NCBI RefSeq assembly: GCF_032051575.1
Contig: NZ_DAMBYD010000005.1
Coordinates: 248,001 to 312,000, forward strand
Source of the DNA: Aminipila sp032051575
Lineage (GTDB): Bacteria; Bacillota; Clostridia; Peptostreptococcales; Anaerovoracaceae
Length of the DNA stretch: 64,000 bases
Reading direction: 5' to 3'
Part shown: one piece after another, positions 35,570 to 44,506 of the stretch
Layout of the letters: every line of letters begins with the position of its first letter
Numbering within the stretch: the stretch's first letter is position 1
The notes under the pieces: generated by a model
Databases searched by the model: none
What the model was told of the DNA's origin: nothing
The model's input: the letters and a program-made list of their open reading frames with translations, nothing else
Program-made: the position numbers and the translations under genes

Positions 35570-36445
35570 TTATTCACCATAATACTCAGCGAACTGCAAT
35601 TCTACTTGTATTGGTTTAGGATTTTTTCTATTAGCAATTTCAGTTGTTTGAAGAAGCCACCCTGAGCTTAATTTTGATTTCATATTTACTTTAAGTCCAC
35701 CCTTGCCATTTGACAAATATCCATAATATTTTATACCTTTATAATTGGGTAAAAGTGCCTTGCCGTTTCCTTGATAGCGATATTGCTTTACATTATTTGA
35801 CGGATAGTCACCCGTTCCATCTGAAATATTGATTGCTGTCATTAAATATAGAATTGAACTTATTCTTAAGTCTGTACTTTGAAGTTTACTGTTCTTAGGA
35901 TAATACTTATAAAAAAACTTGTTTTCCGAATATACTCCAAGCCCACTGTCAGGCAAAAAATTACTGTAAATGTTAAATGCCTTATTTGTAAATTTATACG
36001 TAAGCGGAAAATATGTTACATCCCCATATCTAAGAAATGGATATGGCTCTTTTACATTATCTATTTTTGTATTATTAATAGTGATTGGTGTGCTTACAAT
36101 ATTTGCAACCACCGAGGACGGATTAGTACATTTTGCACTAGGTTCTGTAATCGTTGGAATTGTGGCATTCTTTCTAAGTGATACAGTGAGTCCTTTCGTT
36201 TTTGTCCATTCACTTTCAAGCCCCAGTAACTTACAGTAATCATAGGTCATTGGCATGTATGTTATATTCTTATAAACCAACAACGGATATTCAGCTGTCT
36301 TACTATCTACAATAGTTCCATTAATTTGCACTCTAAAACTAGGTAAAGAAGCCTTTACTGTTTTTTCTGCTGCAAAGCTGTTAACTACAAATACAGACTG
36401 AGCCATTACAAACAGTAGGGAAAAAACTAATATACATCTCTTCAT
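35570..36445 (-). CDS. Secreted stalk-domain protein of unknown function
   Basis: 291 residues with a signal peptide (cleavage near AVNSFAA, residue 26). Two short repeats, FRVQINGTIVD...YPLLVYKNITYMPMTYDYCKLLGLE and ITINNTKID...YPFLRYGDVTYFPLTYKF, have the copper-amine-oxidase-N/stalk pattern. The C-terminal 110 residues are unassigned and predicted beta-rich. Probably a wall-associated or secreted protein in the same style as the GHL10 and NAGPA proteins. Confidence 0.75.
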   Translation of the reverse strand: MKRCILVFSLLFVMAQSVFVVNSFAAEKTVKASLPSFRVQINGTIVDSKTAEYPLLVYKNITYMPMTYDYCKLLGLESEWTKTKGLTVSLRKNATIPTITEPSAKCTNPSSVVANIVSTPITINNTKIDNVKEPYPFLRYGDVTYFPLTYKFTNKAFNIYSNFLPDSGLGVYSENKFFYKYYPKNSKLQSTDLRISSILYLMTAINISDGTGDYPSNNVKQYRYQGNGKALLPNYKGIKYYGYLSNGKGGLKVNMKSKLSSGWLLQTTEIANRKNPKPIQVELQFAEYYGE

Positions 36446-36505
36446 TTATCAAACTACTCCTTTTACACTCTTGACATTTTACTAAATGAGGTATTTTACT
36501 CCTGT

Positions 36506-36766
36506 TTACAGCGTTATGGTTACTTCGTCACCATCCTTTGATTTAACCTCCACCAATTTCAGTCCTCTATAACCTCTTAGATATTTTATACTTCTGGCAA
36601 GTTCATCAAAATCTATGCAGTCAATGATATCTCTTTGCTTCTGATTCAGGTTCTTTCCAGATTTCTCTATAGCATAGGAAGCTATTCTACAGCCTAAACT
36701 TGCAATACTTAAAGGCATAGGAATAAAAAAGCTTTTACCATTTTTCTCTCTTATATAAATTCTCAT
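36506..36766 (-). CDS. 86-residue protein of unknown function in the DUF2089 operon
   Basis: The sequence contains a hydrophobic middle stretch (SFFIPMPLSIASLGCRIASYAIEK) and ends VEVKSKDGDEVTITL, similar to the end of the preceding gene product (VDVKSEKGDNVEIVV). This shared tail and the 22-bp spacing suggest the two proteins are related or interact. No database family is recognised. Confidence 0.7.
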   Translation of the reverse strand: MRIYIREKNGKSFFIPMPLSIASLGCRIASYAIEKSGKNLNQKQRDIIDCIDFDELARSIKYLRGYRGLKLVEVKSKDGDEVTITL

Positions 36767-36787
36767 CGTCCTTTGCCTCCAATGCAG

Positions 36788-37156
36788 TTACTCAACAACA
36801 ATTTCAACGTTGTCCCCTTTTTCACTTTTCACATCTACAATTTTACCGTCTAAACCATCACTTACCGCCTCAAGAATGGCCTGAATGTCTATATCCTCCA
36901 TACCTTCTATTCCTTCTACCTTAGGTATTCTCTTAATAGCTCCGCCTATAGTTCTTATGAACTTAACGGGTATATTTATATTTACATTGTCTCCATTTTG
37001 CGAGTCAACTCTAATCTTTAGCATTTTATCAGAGTTCATTACTGCAGGAACATTAGCTTTAGGAGTATATAACACCTCTATAAGTTCTTCCGCTTTCTCC
37101 GCATCAATTTTTCCCTCTTCCAGCATCTTTAATACCTTCATAACTTCATCATTCAT
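36788..37156 (-). CDS. SHOCT-like domain protein (YvlB/LiaX-type N-terminus)
   Basis: 122 residues. The N-terminus VLKMLEEGKIDAEKAEELIEVL is the SHOCT-like helical hairpin found at the start of YvlB/LiaX envelope-stress proteins. A beta region with VNINIPVKFIRTIG follows. The ending VDVKSEKGDNVEIVV resembles the end of the downstream 86-residue protein. In Bacillus the homologous operon is yvlABCD, linked to cell-envelope stress; here only the first members are present. Confidence 0.8.
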   Translation of the reverse strand: MNDEVMKVLKMLEEGKIDAEKAEELIEVLYTPKANVPAVMNSDKMLKIRVDSQNGDNVNINIPVKFIRTIGGAIKRIPKVEGIEGMEDIDIQAILEAVSDGLDGKIVDVKSEKGDNVEIVVE

Positions 37157-37178
37157 TTAATCCAACTCCCCTTTCAAA

Positions 37179-37541
37179 CTATTTCTTTAATAAATTAATT
37201 GCTTCTTCTGCTGTAATTTCTCCTTTTTCAAGCTTATCAATTACTTCTGAACTGTTATCAGTTTTTTCCTTAATCGGCGCATATCCCAGTGAAGCAATTA
37301 AATCTTCGATTTTGCTTCGAACTGTTGGATAAGAGATTCCAAGTTCCTTTTCAACATCTTTAATATTCCCTCTGCATTTTATGAAAACTTCTGCAAAATT
37401 CAGTTGTTCCATAGTAAGGTAAGAAAACTTAGAAAGTTCAAATTCATTTTCAATAACAGTGTTACACTTTTTACATGTTAATTTTGTAACTGTAAGTTTG
37501 GAACTACATACAGGACATTTGGTTAATATTTTATACGACAT
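37179..37541 (-). CDS. DUF2089 family regulator (YvlA-like)
   Basis: 120 residues. Zinc-ribbon CPVCSSKLTVTKLTCKKC (residues 8-26) followed by the helix-turn-helix-like ELGISYPTVRSKIEDLIASLGY of DUF2089 (about 68-88), then IDKLEKGEITAEEAINLL, the same SHOCT-like helix motif that begins the next gene product. Probably a DNA-binding regulator of its own operon. The start was placed at ATG 37541, 10 nt after GGAG. The operon continues with the SHOCT-like gene 22 bp downstream. Confidence 0.88.
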   Translation of the reverse strand: MSYKILTKCPVCSSKLTVTKLTCKKCNTVIENEFELSKFSYLTMEQLNFAEVFIKCRGNIKDVEKELGISYPTVRSKIEDLIASLGYAPIKEKTDNSSEVIDKLEKGEITAEEAINLLKK

Positions 37542-37713
37542 ATAAATCACTCTCCATAATTGCATTATACTACTTATTTTTATATTTTCAATATAAAAAT
37601 TAATTTATTTTATTTAATTTTGTTTTAATATTAATATTTTTAATTTGATTATTAATTTTTATCATTAATTTAAGAAAGAAATTATTTTGAAAGTTTCAGG
37701 GATTATAAAATGC

Positions 37714-37739
37714 AAAGGGTCAGATTCCTCTAACCCTTT
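37714..37739 (-). terminator. Terminator of the GGDEF gene
   Basis: 11-bp stem AAAGGGTTAGA / TCTGACCCTTT (one G-U pair) with a 4-nt loop, on the minus strand, overlapping the GGDEF stop codon. Confidence 0.65.
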
Positions 37740-38886
37740 AAATATCAGAACATTTATTTGTAGCATTGCGAGATTTCTTTTCATCGTACATTTTCTGATC
37801 TATGGTATGTAAAAATAATTCAGAACAGTTCCCGATTGATGGGTGGTATACCTCATAACCCATGCTGAAGCTCAGCTTATATGGCTTTTTTGAATTCTCA
37901 TTAAAAGCTAAAAGATTATCATTAATACGTTGTATAGTACTCTCTAAGTCAATAGGATCATCCACATCAATAATCAAACAAAATTCATCTCCCCCATATC
38001 GTGCAATGAACTCATTGTGTTGAATTGAATTACGCAAAATGTTAACCGTATCTGTAAGGGCAATGTCACCTTCATAATGGCCAAAGCAATCGTTAATAGA
38101 TTTAAAATTGTCAATGTCAAGCAGTATTGCAGAGAAAGAGTGATTGCTGGTTGCCGCATCAATTTTATTTTGCATATGTTTGTCTAGTTCCTTACGATTG
38201 AAAGCGCCAGTTAAATAATCTATAGACATTGTTCGGTTTTGAATATTTGTAAATACAACCTGTACAGCTAAAGTTGCACTGATTAATGAGAAAGGCAGTC
38301 CATAAATTAAAAACTGTAGTCCCCATCCTAACAATGGTAAAATAAGAAAAAGAATCAACGCCCTATAATATCTCATTTCTATTTTGGACTTTTGATTAAT
38401 GAGAAAGCCTTCGATAATGAGCATCATAACAAAAAGAATAAGCATTGGAATCCAGAATAAAGGGCCTCGATGATAGATTCCAGCTTCATCAAAATAAAAA
38501 ACCTGTCTAGTAAAGGCTGTTGAAATTACTATAGCACTGCAAGCTACAGCTAATATCAAGAGGATCTTATATATTCTTTGTTTTAGTACCATATCTAAAT
38601 TTGAAATCTGCGTACAAACATAAAGATAATACATAGGGAGCAACATCGTATTGAGAATAATTTCAAAGTAATTACCTGCGGCGGCAAAAGGAAAAATCCA
38701 ATCAGAAACACCATAGAGGCTGCTTATTATATCCGCCACAAACGAGAACATCATAATAATCAAAATCAAAGAGAAGTACCGTTCCGGAGTGGAACTAACA
38801 TTTCGATATCGGCTATCCATTATAATAAAAAAGCATAACTGAAGCATGCAATATATGCAGAAGCATAAGTAAGGCAAAGAAAACAT
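37738..38886 (-). CDS. Membrane-bound diguanylate cyclase (GGDEF domain)
   Basis: 382 residues. About seven membrane helices in residues 1-210, then a GGDEF domain (about 220-375) with an intact catalytic GGDEF in ARYGGDEFCLII. The inhibitory RxxD is missing (QHNE at that position). It should synthesise c-di-GMP. Single gene, ending at its own terminator. Confidence 0.9.
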   Translation of the reverse strand: MFSLPYLCFCIYCMLQLCFFIIMDSRYRNVSSTPERYFSLILIIMMFSFVADIISSLYGVSDWIFPFAAAGNYFEIILNTMLLPMYYLYVCTQISNLDMVLKQRIYKILLILAVACSAIVISTAFTRQVFYFDEAGIYHRGPLFWIPMLILFVMMLIIEGFLINQKSKIEMRYYRALILFLILPLLGWGLQFLIYGLPFSLISATLAVQVVFTNIQNRTMSIDYLTGAFNRKELDKHMQNKIDAATSNHSFSAILLDIDNFKSINDCFGHYEGDIALTDTVNILRNSIQHNEFIARYGGDEFCLIIDVDDPIDLESTIQRINDNLLAFNENSKKPYKLSFSMGYEVYHPSIGNCSELFLHTIDQKMYDEKKSRNATNKCSDI

Positions 38887-38908
38887 AAGAGTTTCTCCTT
38901 TTCAAAAA

Positions 38909-39376
38909 TTATTTCTTGCTTTTTTCTAATACATTTTCCACTGCGTCAAATGCTTTTCTCATAAAATTAATTTTTTTATCGAAAATAATTTTTCCATCTT
39001 CTTGGATTTTTATTTCTACTATAACCCTATCATTTTTTTCTGTTTTTTCGGTTCCGCCACCTAAGGTGGTCCATATAATGTCAACATCAGACGGATCTAA
39101 TTTTTTTCGTGTTTGCACAACAAATTGCGCTCCATCAAAAAAGGCCATTTCTGATTTTGCATTTATAATAAGTTGATTATTTTGCTGATATACTTTTACC
39201 GAATTATAATCTTCTTTTGATTCCGTTAATAATTCATTGGTATTTACTGCTATTTCAAATGGATTGCTTTGATTTTGCTTATGCACGTGCAAAAAATACA
39301 ATCCACCAGAACTACATAAGAATATTAATACGAATATTATAAGAATAATGTTTTTCTTTTTCATATCTTTCGTCAT
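38909..39376 (-). CDS. Membrane-anchored protein of unknown function
   Basis: 155 residues. A Lys-rich N-terminus (MTKDMKKKN) and one membrane helix (about 8-27) lead to an extracytoplasmic domain of about 125 residues, without recognised motifs. The frame continues upstream to 39433, but ATG 39376 directly follows GGGAGAAA. It lies 22 bp upstream of the GGDEF gene on the same strand and may be transcribed with it. Confidence 0.65.
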   Translation of the reverse strand: MTKDMKKKNIILIIFVLIFLCSSGGLYFLHVHKQNQSNPFEIAVNTNELLTESKEDYNSVKVYQQNNQLIINAKSEMAFFDGAQFVVQTRKKLDPSDVDIIWTTLGGGTEKTEKNDRVIVEIKIQEDGKIIFDKKINFMRKAFDAVENVLEKSKK

Positions 39377-39482
39377 TTTCTCCCTGTTAACTCTGAATGT
39401 CCCGATTGTCACCGATTCCACTTTTTTGTGCAATAATTCCCATTATATTACTATAATCGCTGTTCATTATCTTTTCAAGTTT

Positions 39483-40318
39483 TTAATTTTTATCTATCTT
39501 TGAATTTCTTAAGTAACCGAAAAAATTGGATATCAGAAGTCCTAGAATGACAATTGCTGCCCCTAACCATTGTACCACTGACAAGTATTCCTCCAGGACA
39601 ATCTGAGCTGTAATTAAACCGATTACGGGAACTAAAATTGACAGGGGAGCTACCTTCCCAGCCGGATATTTCGCAATTAATGTACCCCAAATACCATATG
39701 CAATTACTGTTGAGATTAGTGCAAGATATAGGATAGAGAAAACAGATAAAGCCTTTAAATTAATTAATGCATACAATACAGTAGCTGGTTTATCTAAAAT
39801 CAATGTAACTAATAGCATCGGCAATGGTGGTACAATACTTGACCATACCACCAGGCTTAACATATTTAACTTTTTTCCTCTAGCTATAGCTTCTTTGGAA
39901 GCCTGCATTGCTATTATATTGGAAATGCCCCAAAAAAAAGCCCAATCACCGCCACCATAAGACCTATTAACTGACTTATTTTTATTTGTTCTTTAAATAA
40001 GATGGCCGCAAATAAAATTGTAAAAAAGGCCTGTGCTTGTAAAATGACTGATGAAATACCCGCTGGCATTCCCAAATTTACTGCACAAAATAAACAGGAA
40101 AATTGCCCAACACCTACAGTCATTCCATAAGCTACAATATATTTCCAACTTGTTTCAGGGCGCTTGATAAATATTATTGCAGGTAGTGACGCAAAAGTAT
40201 ACCTTAATGACACCAATAATATAGGAGGTATTTCACTAAGCCCCAATTTTATAACTGTAAAATTAACTCCCCATATTACAATAACAATTACTGCGAGTAT
40301 AAAATCTCGTATTTTCAT
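39483..40318 (-). pseudogene. EamA-family (DMT) transporter broken by a frameshift
   Basis: Two halves of one EamA transporter. The N-terminal half (ATG 40318, 134 codons) ends IGLFFGAFPI; the C-terminal half (to 39483) starts in another frame with FFWGISNIIAMQASKEA. They meet at a run of eight T (minus strand) near 39930. One more T would join them as IGLFFWGISNII, although the joined protein is still about 20 residues shorter than usual (about 277 versus 295-300), so a small deletion may also have occurred. Either a true pseudogene or a homopolymer error; the C-terminal half also has ATG 39908 as a possible reinitiation site. Confidence 0.8.
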
Positions 40319-40451
40319 AAAACGTACTCCTTAGATTCAAATTGAAAATCATTCCTTCTTCTCTATAATTTTGTCAAGTTCATTATTAAATTTTTTAGCT
40401 TCTCTAATTGTAATGCATATCATTTTTCCATTTCACAATAAGTCACTTTTC

Positions 40452-40793
40452 TTATGTCCACTCTTTCCAAACTTCTGGCTTGTATCCAACCGTAGCTTGC
40501 TTTCCATTTCTTACAATTGGTGTCAACAGTACATGCTGATTCTCTAACACTTTTTCATCTTTATTTTCATCTGCTATATACTTGATTAGCGCTAATCCAT
40601 CTTTATCTTTGCAGTTTTGATTTATCAACTGTTCAAGCCCGCCAACTGCTTGTTTAACGCTATTAAACTCACCTTTGCTCATGCCCTTTTCCTTCATATC
40701 TATGAACTGGCACTTTACACCACGCTCTTTAAAATATCTTTGTGCCTTTTTGGTTTCAAAACACTTTGTAGTCCCATATATTTGTATATTCAT
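40452..40793 (-). CDS. ArsC/Spx-like arsenate reductase family protein
   Basis: 113 residues, thioredoxin-like fold. The N-terminal IYGTTKCFETKKAQRYFKERG carries a single active-site Cys (residue 11), and the C-terminus has LLTPIVRNGKQATVGYKPEVWKEW. The second Cys of the CxxC in Spx regulators is absent and the Arg triad of true ArsC is only partly recognisable, so its activity is uncertain. It may be an Spx-like/ArsC-like redox protein. Monocistronic. Confidence 0.85.
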   Translation of the reverse strand: MNIQIYGTTKCFETKKAQRYFKERGVKCQFIDMKEKGMSKGEFNSVKQAVGGLEQLINQNCKDKDGLALIKYIADENKDEKVLENQHVLLTPIVRNGKQATVGYKPEVWKEWT

Positions 40794-40855
40794 TTTTTTA
40801 TTTTCCTTCTCCTCTGAATTTGTGTATGCCTATAATGTTACCAACAAATTGGAAT

Positions 40856-41221
40856 TCAACCTGTTTTGCTAATTTCATCTGTTATTAATGCTTTTGAAAT
40901 ATACATGGCTTTTATCATCTTTTTGAAACGGGTATTATTAGAGGTACCTTCCGCAAATTTTTGCTGTGCTTTTTCGCATTTACTGATAATCGAGGATACA
41001 GGACTCAGCGCTTCTACTAATTCTTCTTTTATATATTTTTCCATAGTATTTTCATCCGTTATCAATGATTTCGAAATATACAATGCTTTTATCCTGTTCT
41101 TAAGAAGGGTGTGTTGAGAGGTACCCTCCACAAATTTGGGCTGTATTTTTTCACATCTACTGATAACTGAAAAAAGAATTTTTAGAGTTTCTTCTAATTC
41201 TTCTCTTGTATATTTGTCCAT
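40856..41221 (-). CDS. Unknown protein made of two tandem copies of a 60-residue unit
   Basis: 121 residues. Residues 1-59 (MDKYTREELEETLKILF..., CEKIQPKFVEGTSQHT, IKALYISKSLITDE) and 60-121 (MEKYIKEELVEALSPVS..., CEKAQQKFAEGTSNNT, IKAMYISKALITDE) are two copies of the same domain, each with its own Met. About 60% of aligned residues match. Each unit is all-helical with a conserved Cys. I recall single-unit small proteins in Clostridia but no named family. The duplication must be intragenic. Confidence 0.75.
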   Translation of the reverse strand: MDKYTREELEETLKILFSVISRCEKIQPKFVEGTSQHTLLKNRIKALYISKSLITDENTMEKYIKEELVEALSPVSSIISKCEKAQQKFAEGTSNNTRFKKMIKAMYISKALITDEISKTG

Positions 41222-41292
41222 AACATTTTCACCTTAACTTTTGATTTATTGCTCGCTGTATTATATAAATAATCGGTCATTTTTTAACTGGT

Positions 41293-41730
41293 TCAAATGA
41301 AGTGTTCATTAATAATCATATGCTCTCGCAGTTGTTTTAGTAATACAGTAAAATTAGTGTTTTCAATGGGTGCAGATAAAATATGAACTTCTGTCCCATA
41401 ATGCTCTGATGAAAATCCGTTCTCAAAGAATATTGAAAAGAAAGGAGTCATTTTATTATATATCTTGGTATCTAATGGTTTTGTTGTGTGCTGAAGCATG
41501 TCAATAAATTTGTCATCTATAATGCCTTCAATGATTGTGCCAAATTCCCAATCATCTGCTTTTTCATTTCCAAACTTCAATGCATTTTTAATTTCTTCCA
41601 ATTCTTCTCTCCAACAGTGAATTTCAAATTTTAAACCAACCTCCGCAAACATAGTAATTAATTGTTTCCAATAAGTATTGTCATTCATAGAATTGTCCTC
41701 CATCTGAATTTCAATTTGTAAGTTATTCAT
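41293..41730 (-). CDS. Hypothetical protein
   Basis: 145 residues, soluble, acidic. The sequence MEDNSMNDNTYWKQLITMFAEVGLKFEIHCW... shows no motif I recognise. The conserved-looking Trp/Glu-rich helix EIHCWREELEEIKNAL may be part of an immunity-like or SUKH-like fold, but this is speculation. ATG 41730 is preceded by GAGGTGATTTC. Confidence 0.6.
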   Translation of the reverse strand: MNNLQIEIQMEDNSMNDNTYWKQLITMFAEVGLKFEIHCWREELEEIKNALKFGNEKADDWEFGTIIEGIIDDKFIDMLQHTTKPLDTKIYNKMTPFFSIFFENGFSSEHYGTEVHILSAPIENTNFTVLLKQLREHMIINEHFI

Positions 41731-41773
41731 ATGAAATCACCTCATATAATTCATAATAAAAAGTGTATGCCAA

Positions 41774-42184
41774 TCAACTGGGCTTAACTATTCCTGCTTC
41801 AAACAGTGTTTCAAACGTATTTACTGCTCCACCATGTTCAACAATTTTCCCATCTTGTATTTTATCTATATCTACACCAGTAAAGGTCAATTCTTTATTA
41901 GTCGGTTTCATGCCTAACCATTCCCCCCTATGTGTTCCCTTCATAATAAATTCAGAAATCACATAATCCCCATCACAATATTGACAGGTAATTTTCATCG
42001 TATAATCTGGATATGTCTTCTTCACATCAATCAAATGTTGTTTCATTCCATCGATTCCAATGCTAATAATCTTCTCACCAATTTTAACTGTACAATCTTT
42101 CGCAATATAGTTGGATACCTCATCAAGCAAATTGCTTGACACAACTGTCTCGTAAAAATATTTTACAATCTCTTTATTATTCAA
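41774..42184 (-). CDS. SnoaL-like/ester cyclase family protein (NTF2 fold)
   Basis: 136 residues. NTF2/SnoaL-type segments: KEIVKYFYETVVSSNLLDEVSNYIAKDCTV, DGMKQHLIDVKKTYPDYTMKI, FIMKGTHRGEWLGMKPTNKELTFTGVDIDKIQDGKIVEHG. The pattern GTHRGEWLGMKPTN is typical of ester cyclase-like proteins. Function and substrate unknown. Confidence 0.88.
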   Translation of the reverse strand: MNNKEIVKYFYETVVSSNLLDEVSNYIAKDCTVKIGEKIISIGIDGMKQHLIDVKKTYPDYTMKITCQYCDGDYVISEFIMKGTHRGEWLGMKPTNKELTFTGVDIDKIQDGKIVEHGGAVNTFETLFEAGIVKPS

Positions 42185-42234
42185 TGTAGAAATCCTCCAA
42201 TTTTATGAATAAATTATCTATTGAGGTAGATATA

Positions 42235-42753
42235 TCAGAAATCATTCTTAAATATGGTTAAGTCCTTCCAAAAAAGTTTCTCTGACTTTGTTTTTATCCC
42301 ATGGAAATTATCTTCAAAGTCTTTGTAGTGTTCTGCCCCAAGTTTTACATATAAATTTTTTGCATTCACATTCCCCTGCAAGATACAAATACTCATATTA
42401 CTATAGTGATTGTTTAATCCATATTGACCAACTTTTATCAACAAACTGGTTCCTATGCCTTTTCCCCTGGCTCTAACATCCACATGCAATGATGCTAAAT
42501 ATATGCAGTTGTCCTCTTTTGAATCTGGTTCAAATGAAGCAAAACCCAGTATTTCATCCTTTTCATCCAATGCTACCAGTATTTGTTTTTTATGATCAGA
42601 TAAAAACTCAACATACTCATTTCTCATTTGTTCAATATCTAAATGATCTAGAAACTCATCTGACAAAATGCCCTTATATGTTTCCCTCCAGTTATCATAG
42701 TTTATCTTTGAGATCGTGCGGCAATCGTCCATATTGGCTAATCTAATATTCAT
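42235..42753 (-). CDS. GNAT family N-acetyltransferase
   Basis: 172 residues. The acetyl-CoA-binding motif A reads LHVDVRARGKGIGTSLLIKV (about 88-107, R/Q-x-x-G-x-G), followed by ILQGNVNAKNLYVKLGAEHY. Protein or small-molecule N-acetyltransferase, substrate unknown. Single gene. Confidence 0.93.
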   Translation of the reverse strand: MNIRLANMDDCRTISKINYDNWRETYKGILSDEFLDHLDIEQMRNEYVEFLSDHKKQILVALDEKDEILGFASFEPDSKEDNCIYLASLHVDVRARGKGIGTSLLIKVGQYGLNNHYSNMSICILQGNVNAKNLYVKLGAEHYKDFEDNFHGIKTKSEKLFWKDLTIFKNDF

Positions 42754-42820
42754 TAATATGACTCCAAATCTAATTATTTAGCACAAAGTAAATAACACTA
42801 ATCATTTATAGTAGTAACTC

Positions 42821-43453
42821 TTAATATTTGTCTTTCTCAATAGTCTCTATAAATTCTTCAATCTGCTCATAATGTTCCGCATCCTCTGAACCGTACAATA
42901 AATCATAGTCATCATTTACCATAAGCATAATCACTTCATCTTCGTTATTCCCATAGAAACTCATCTCACACCATTGATGTAATTCAAAAGGAAGTTTATT
43001 ATACCTTCCTCGAATTTTTTCAGCCTGCTCCTCGGATATCATATAAATATCTTCGCAGGCGTAAGTCATTCCCCAACTGGCGGCCTGAAATAATGTCATA
43101 GCGTTGAAGAAATCCGTCAGGTTATCTGTCTCTAATGCATATTCATCCCCTGACGTTCTACAATAGACAGGAGGATCTTCCTTACATAAATCTTCTTTCT
43201 TTATCCCCCACTCTGCTGCCCCCTGGTTTTCTATATAAAATATTACATAATCATCTGACTCATACAGTGACTTTGGTTCACAAAGGTGATTCTGTGACTT
43301 ATTAATTCTTTCATGCTTCCCTAGCTGCTTATAGTAATCCTTAAGTACACTAGGTAATATGCCCCATTTCTTTTCTGCAGCTTCTATTTCATTATCCTTA
43401 AATCCAATATCTTCTATTACATGAAATAGACTTCTAATAAATAAGAACCTCAT
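42821..43453 (-). CDS. SMI1/KNR4 (SUKH) family protein
   Basis: 210 residues. SUKH-type core: KDNEIEAAEKKWGILPSVLKDYYKQLG near the N-terminus and IYMISEEQAEKIRGRYNKLP later, plus the YVIFYIENQGAAEWGI pattern of the family. Many SUKH proteins are immunity proteins against polymorphic toxins. No toxin is adjacent, so this may be a stand-alone or orphan immunity gene. Confidence 0.82.
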   Translation of the reverse strand: MRFLFIRSLFHVIEDIGFKDNEIEAAEKKWGILPSVLKDYYKQLGKHERINKSQNHLCEPKSLYESDDYVIFYIENQGAAEWGIKKEDLCKEDPPVYCRTSGDEYALETDNLTDFFNAMTLFQAASWGMTYACEDIYMISEEQAEKIRGRYNKLPFELHQWCEMSFYGNNEDEVIMLMVNDDYDLLYGSEDAEHYEQIEEFIETIEKDKY

Positions 43454-43517
43454 TTGTTTTTTCCTTTCGAATACTCTTTTTTCATAATATATCTAATTAT
43501 TCGCTTCGTTTATGCAT

Positions 43518-44489
43518 TTATTCACTCCAAATCGGCTCAATATACTCTTTAATTAATTTCATTCTATCCTCAACTCTTGGTTTGAAATATGAAGCAATAA
43601 TAATTACTGTCTTCTGCTTTGGATTAACGTAGATAACATTTCCGCCATCTCCTAAAGCAGCAAAAGAATGATCCTCTTTATCAATAATCCACCATAGCAA
43701 ACCATACTTTAATTCGCCCCATCGGCTTTTTTCTTCCGTACTTTCACGAATCCATTCTTTAGATACAATTTGTTGTCCGTTCCACTGCCCCTCATTCAGG
43801 TAAAGCTGTCCCAGCTTAATCATATCATCCGGGGTAAGCATAAGTCCCCAGCCTCCTGTATGTACTCCAGTTGGGCCCGCAACCCATCCTCTTACAGTCC
43901 TGCTCTTATAGAATGCCAGCTGCTCTTCCTTACTATGAAAAACAACATCTCTCTGAACTTCAATCTCCAGTGGTCTAAATAAGTATTTATTGGCAAAATT
44001 CAATACAGATATTCCTGTTGTTTTTGCCAGAACTCCTGAAAAGATGTCAGGCCCTATGAGAGGAGCATAACGAAATTCTCCTATCGTTCCCTTACCGCCA
44101 AGCAAATCCAGAGATGATTTTACCCAATCCTCACTGGTAAAGTATTTTGTATATGGTGCAGACTTAAATTTAAATGGTGCTGTCATTGTCATCATATCCC
44201 GCAGTTTTATCTGCTGAATTGTTTTTTCACGTTTTTTGATTGTGTAGTCAGGGAAAAAATCCAAGATTGGCTGATCAATACTTTTAATATATCCTTTATC
44301 TATGGCTATGCCCAGCAAAATAGAAAGAATACTCTTTGTAACCGAAAACACATGAAACGGGCTATGTTCGGTACATTCATTCTGGTAATACTCATATACG
44401 CGAACCCCATTTTTCTGCACTATAACAGCTCCTGTGTTTTTACATTTTTCTTTAAACACCTTTTCAATTTCTATTACTTTGTCCATCAT
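43518..44489 (-). CDS. Serine hydrolase, beta-lactamase family
   Basis: 323 residues with no signal peptide. S-x-x-K in FSVTKSIL (about 52-56), then a conserved Tyr-containing segment RYAPLIGPDIFSGVLAKTTG, and GLLWWIIDKEDHSFAALGDGGN near the C-terminus, which place it in the class C beta-lactamase-like family. The start was moved to ATG 44489, after GGAGG (five nt). The frame's earlier ATG (44510) overlaps the AraC gene end. Co-transcribed with the AraC regulator immediately upstream. Cytoplasmic location argues for an esterase or peptidase role rather than resistance. Confidence 0.86.
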   Translation of the reverse strand: MMDKVIEIEKVFKEKCKNTGAVIVQKNGVRVYEYYQNECTEHSPFHVFSVTKSILSILLGIAIDKGYIKSIDQPILDFFPDYTIKKREKTIQQIKLRDMMTMTAPFKFKSAPYTKYFTSEDWVKSSLDLLGGKGTIGEFRYAPLIGPDIFSGVLAKTTGISVLNFANKYLFRPLEIEVQRDVVFHSKEEQLAFYKSRTVRGWVAGPTGVHTGGWGLMLTPDDMIKLGQLYLNEGQWNGQQIVSKEWIRESTEEKSRWGELKYGLLWWIIDKEDHSFAALGDGGNVIYVNPKQKTVIIIASYFKPRVEDRMKLIKEYIEPIWSE

Positions 44490-44506
44490 AATTTCCTCCA
44501 TTTTTT

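Noticed and set aside
37566..37713. Extremely AT-rich stretch as possible origin or centromere-like site
   Set aside because: No DnaA boxes, iterons or replication genes nearby; it is a simple intergenic region between two minus-strand genes.
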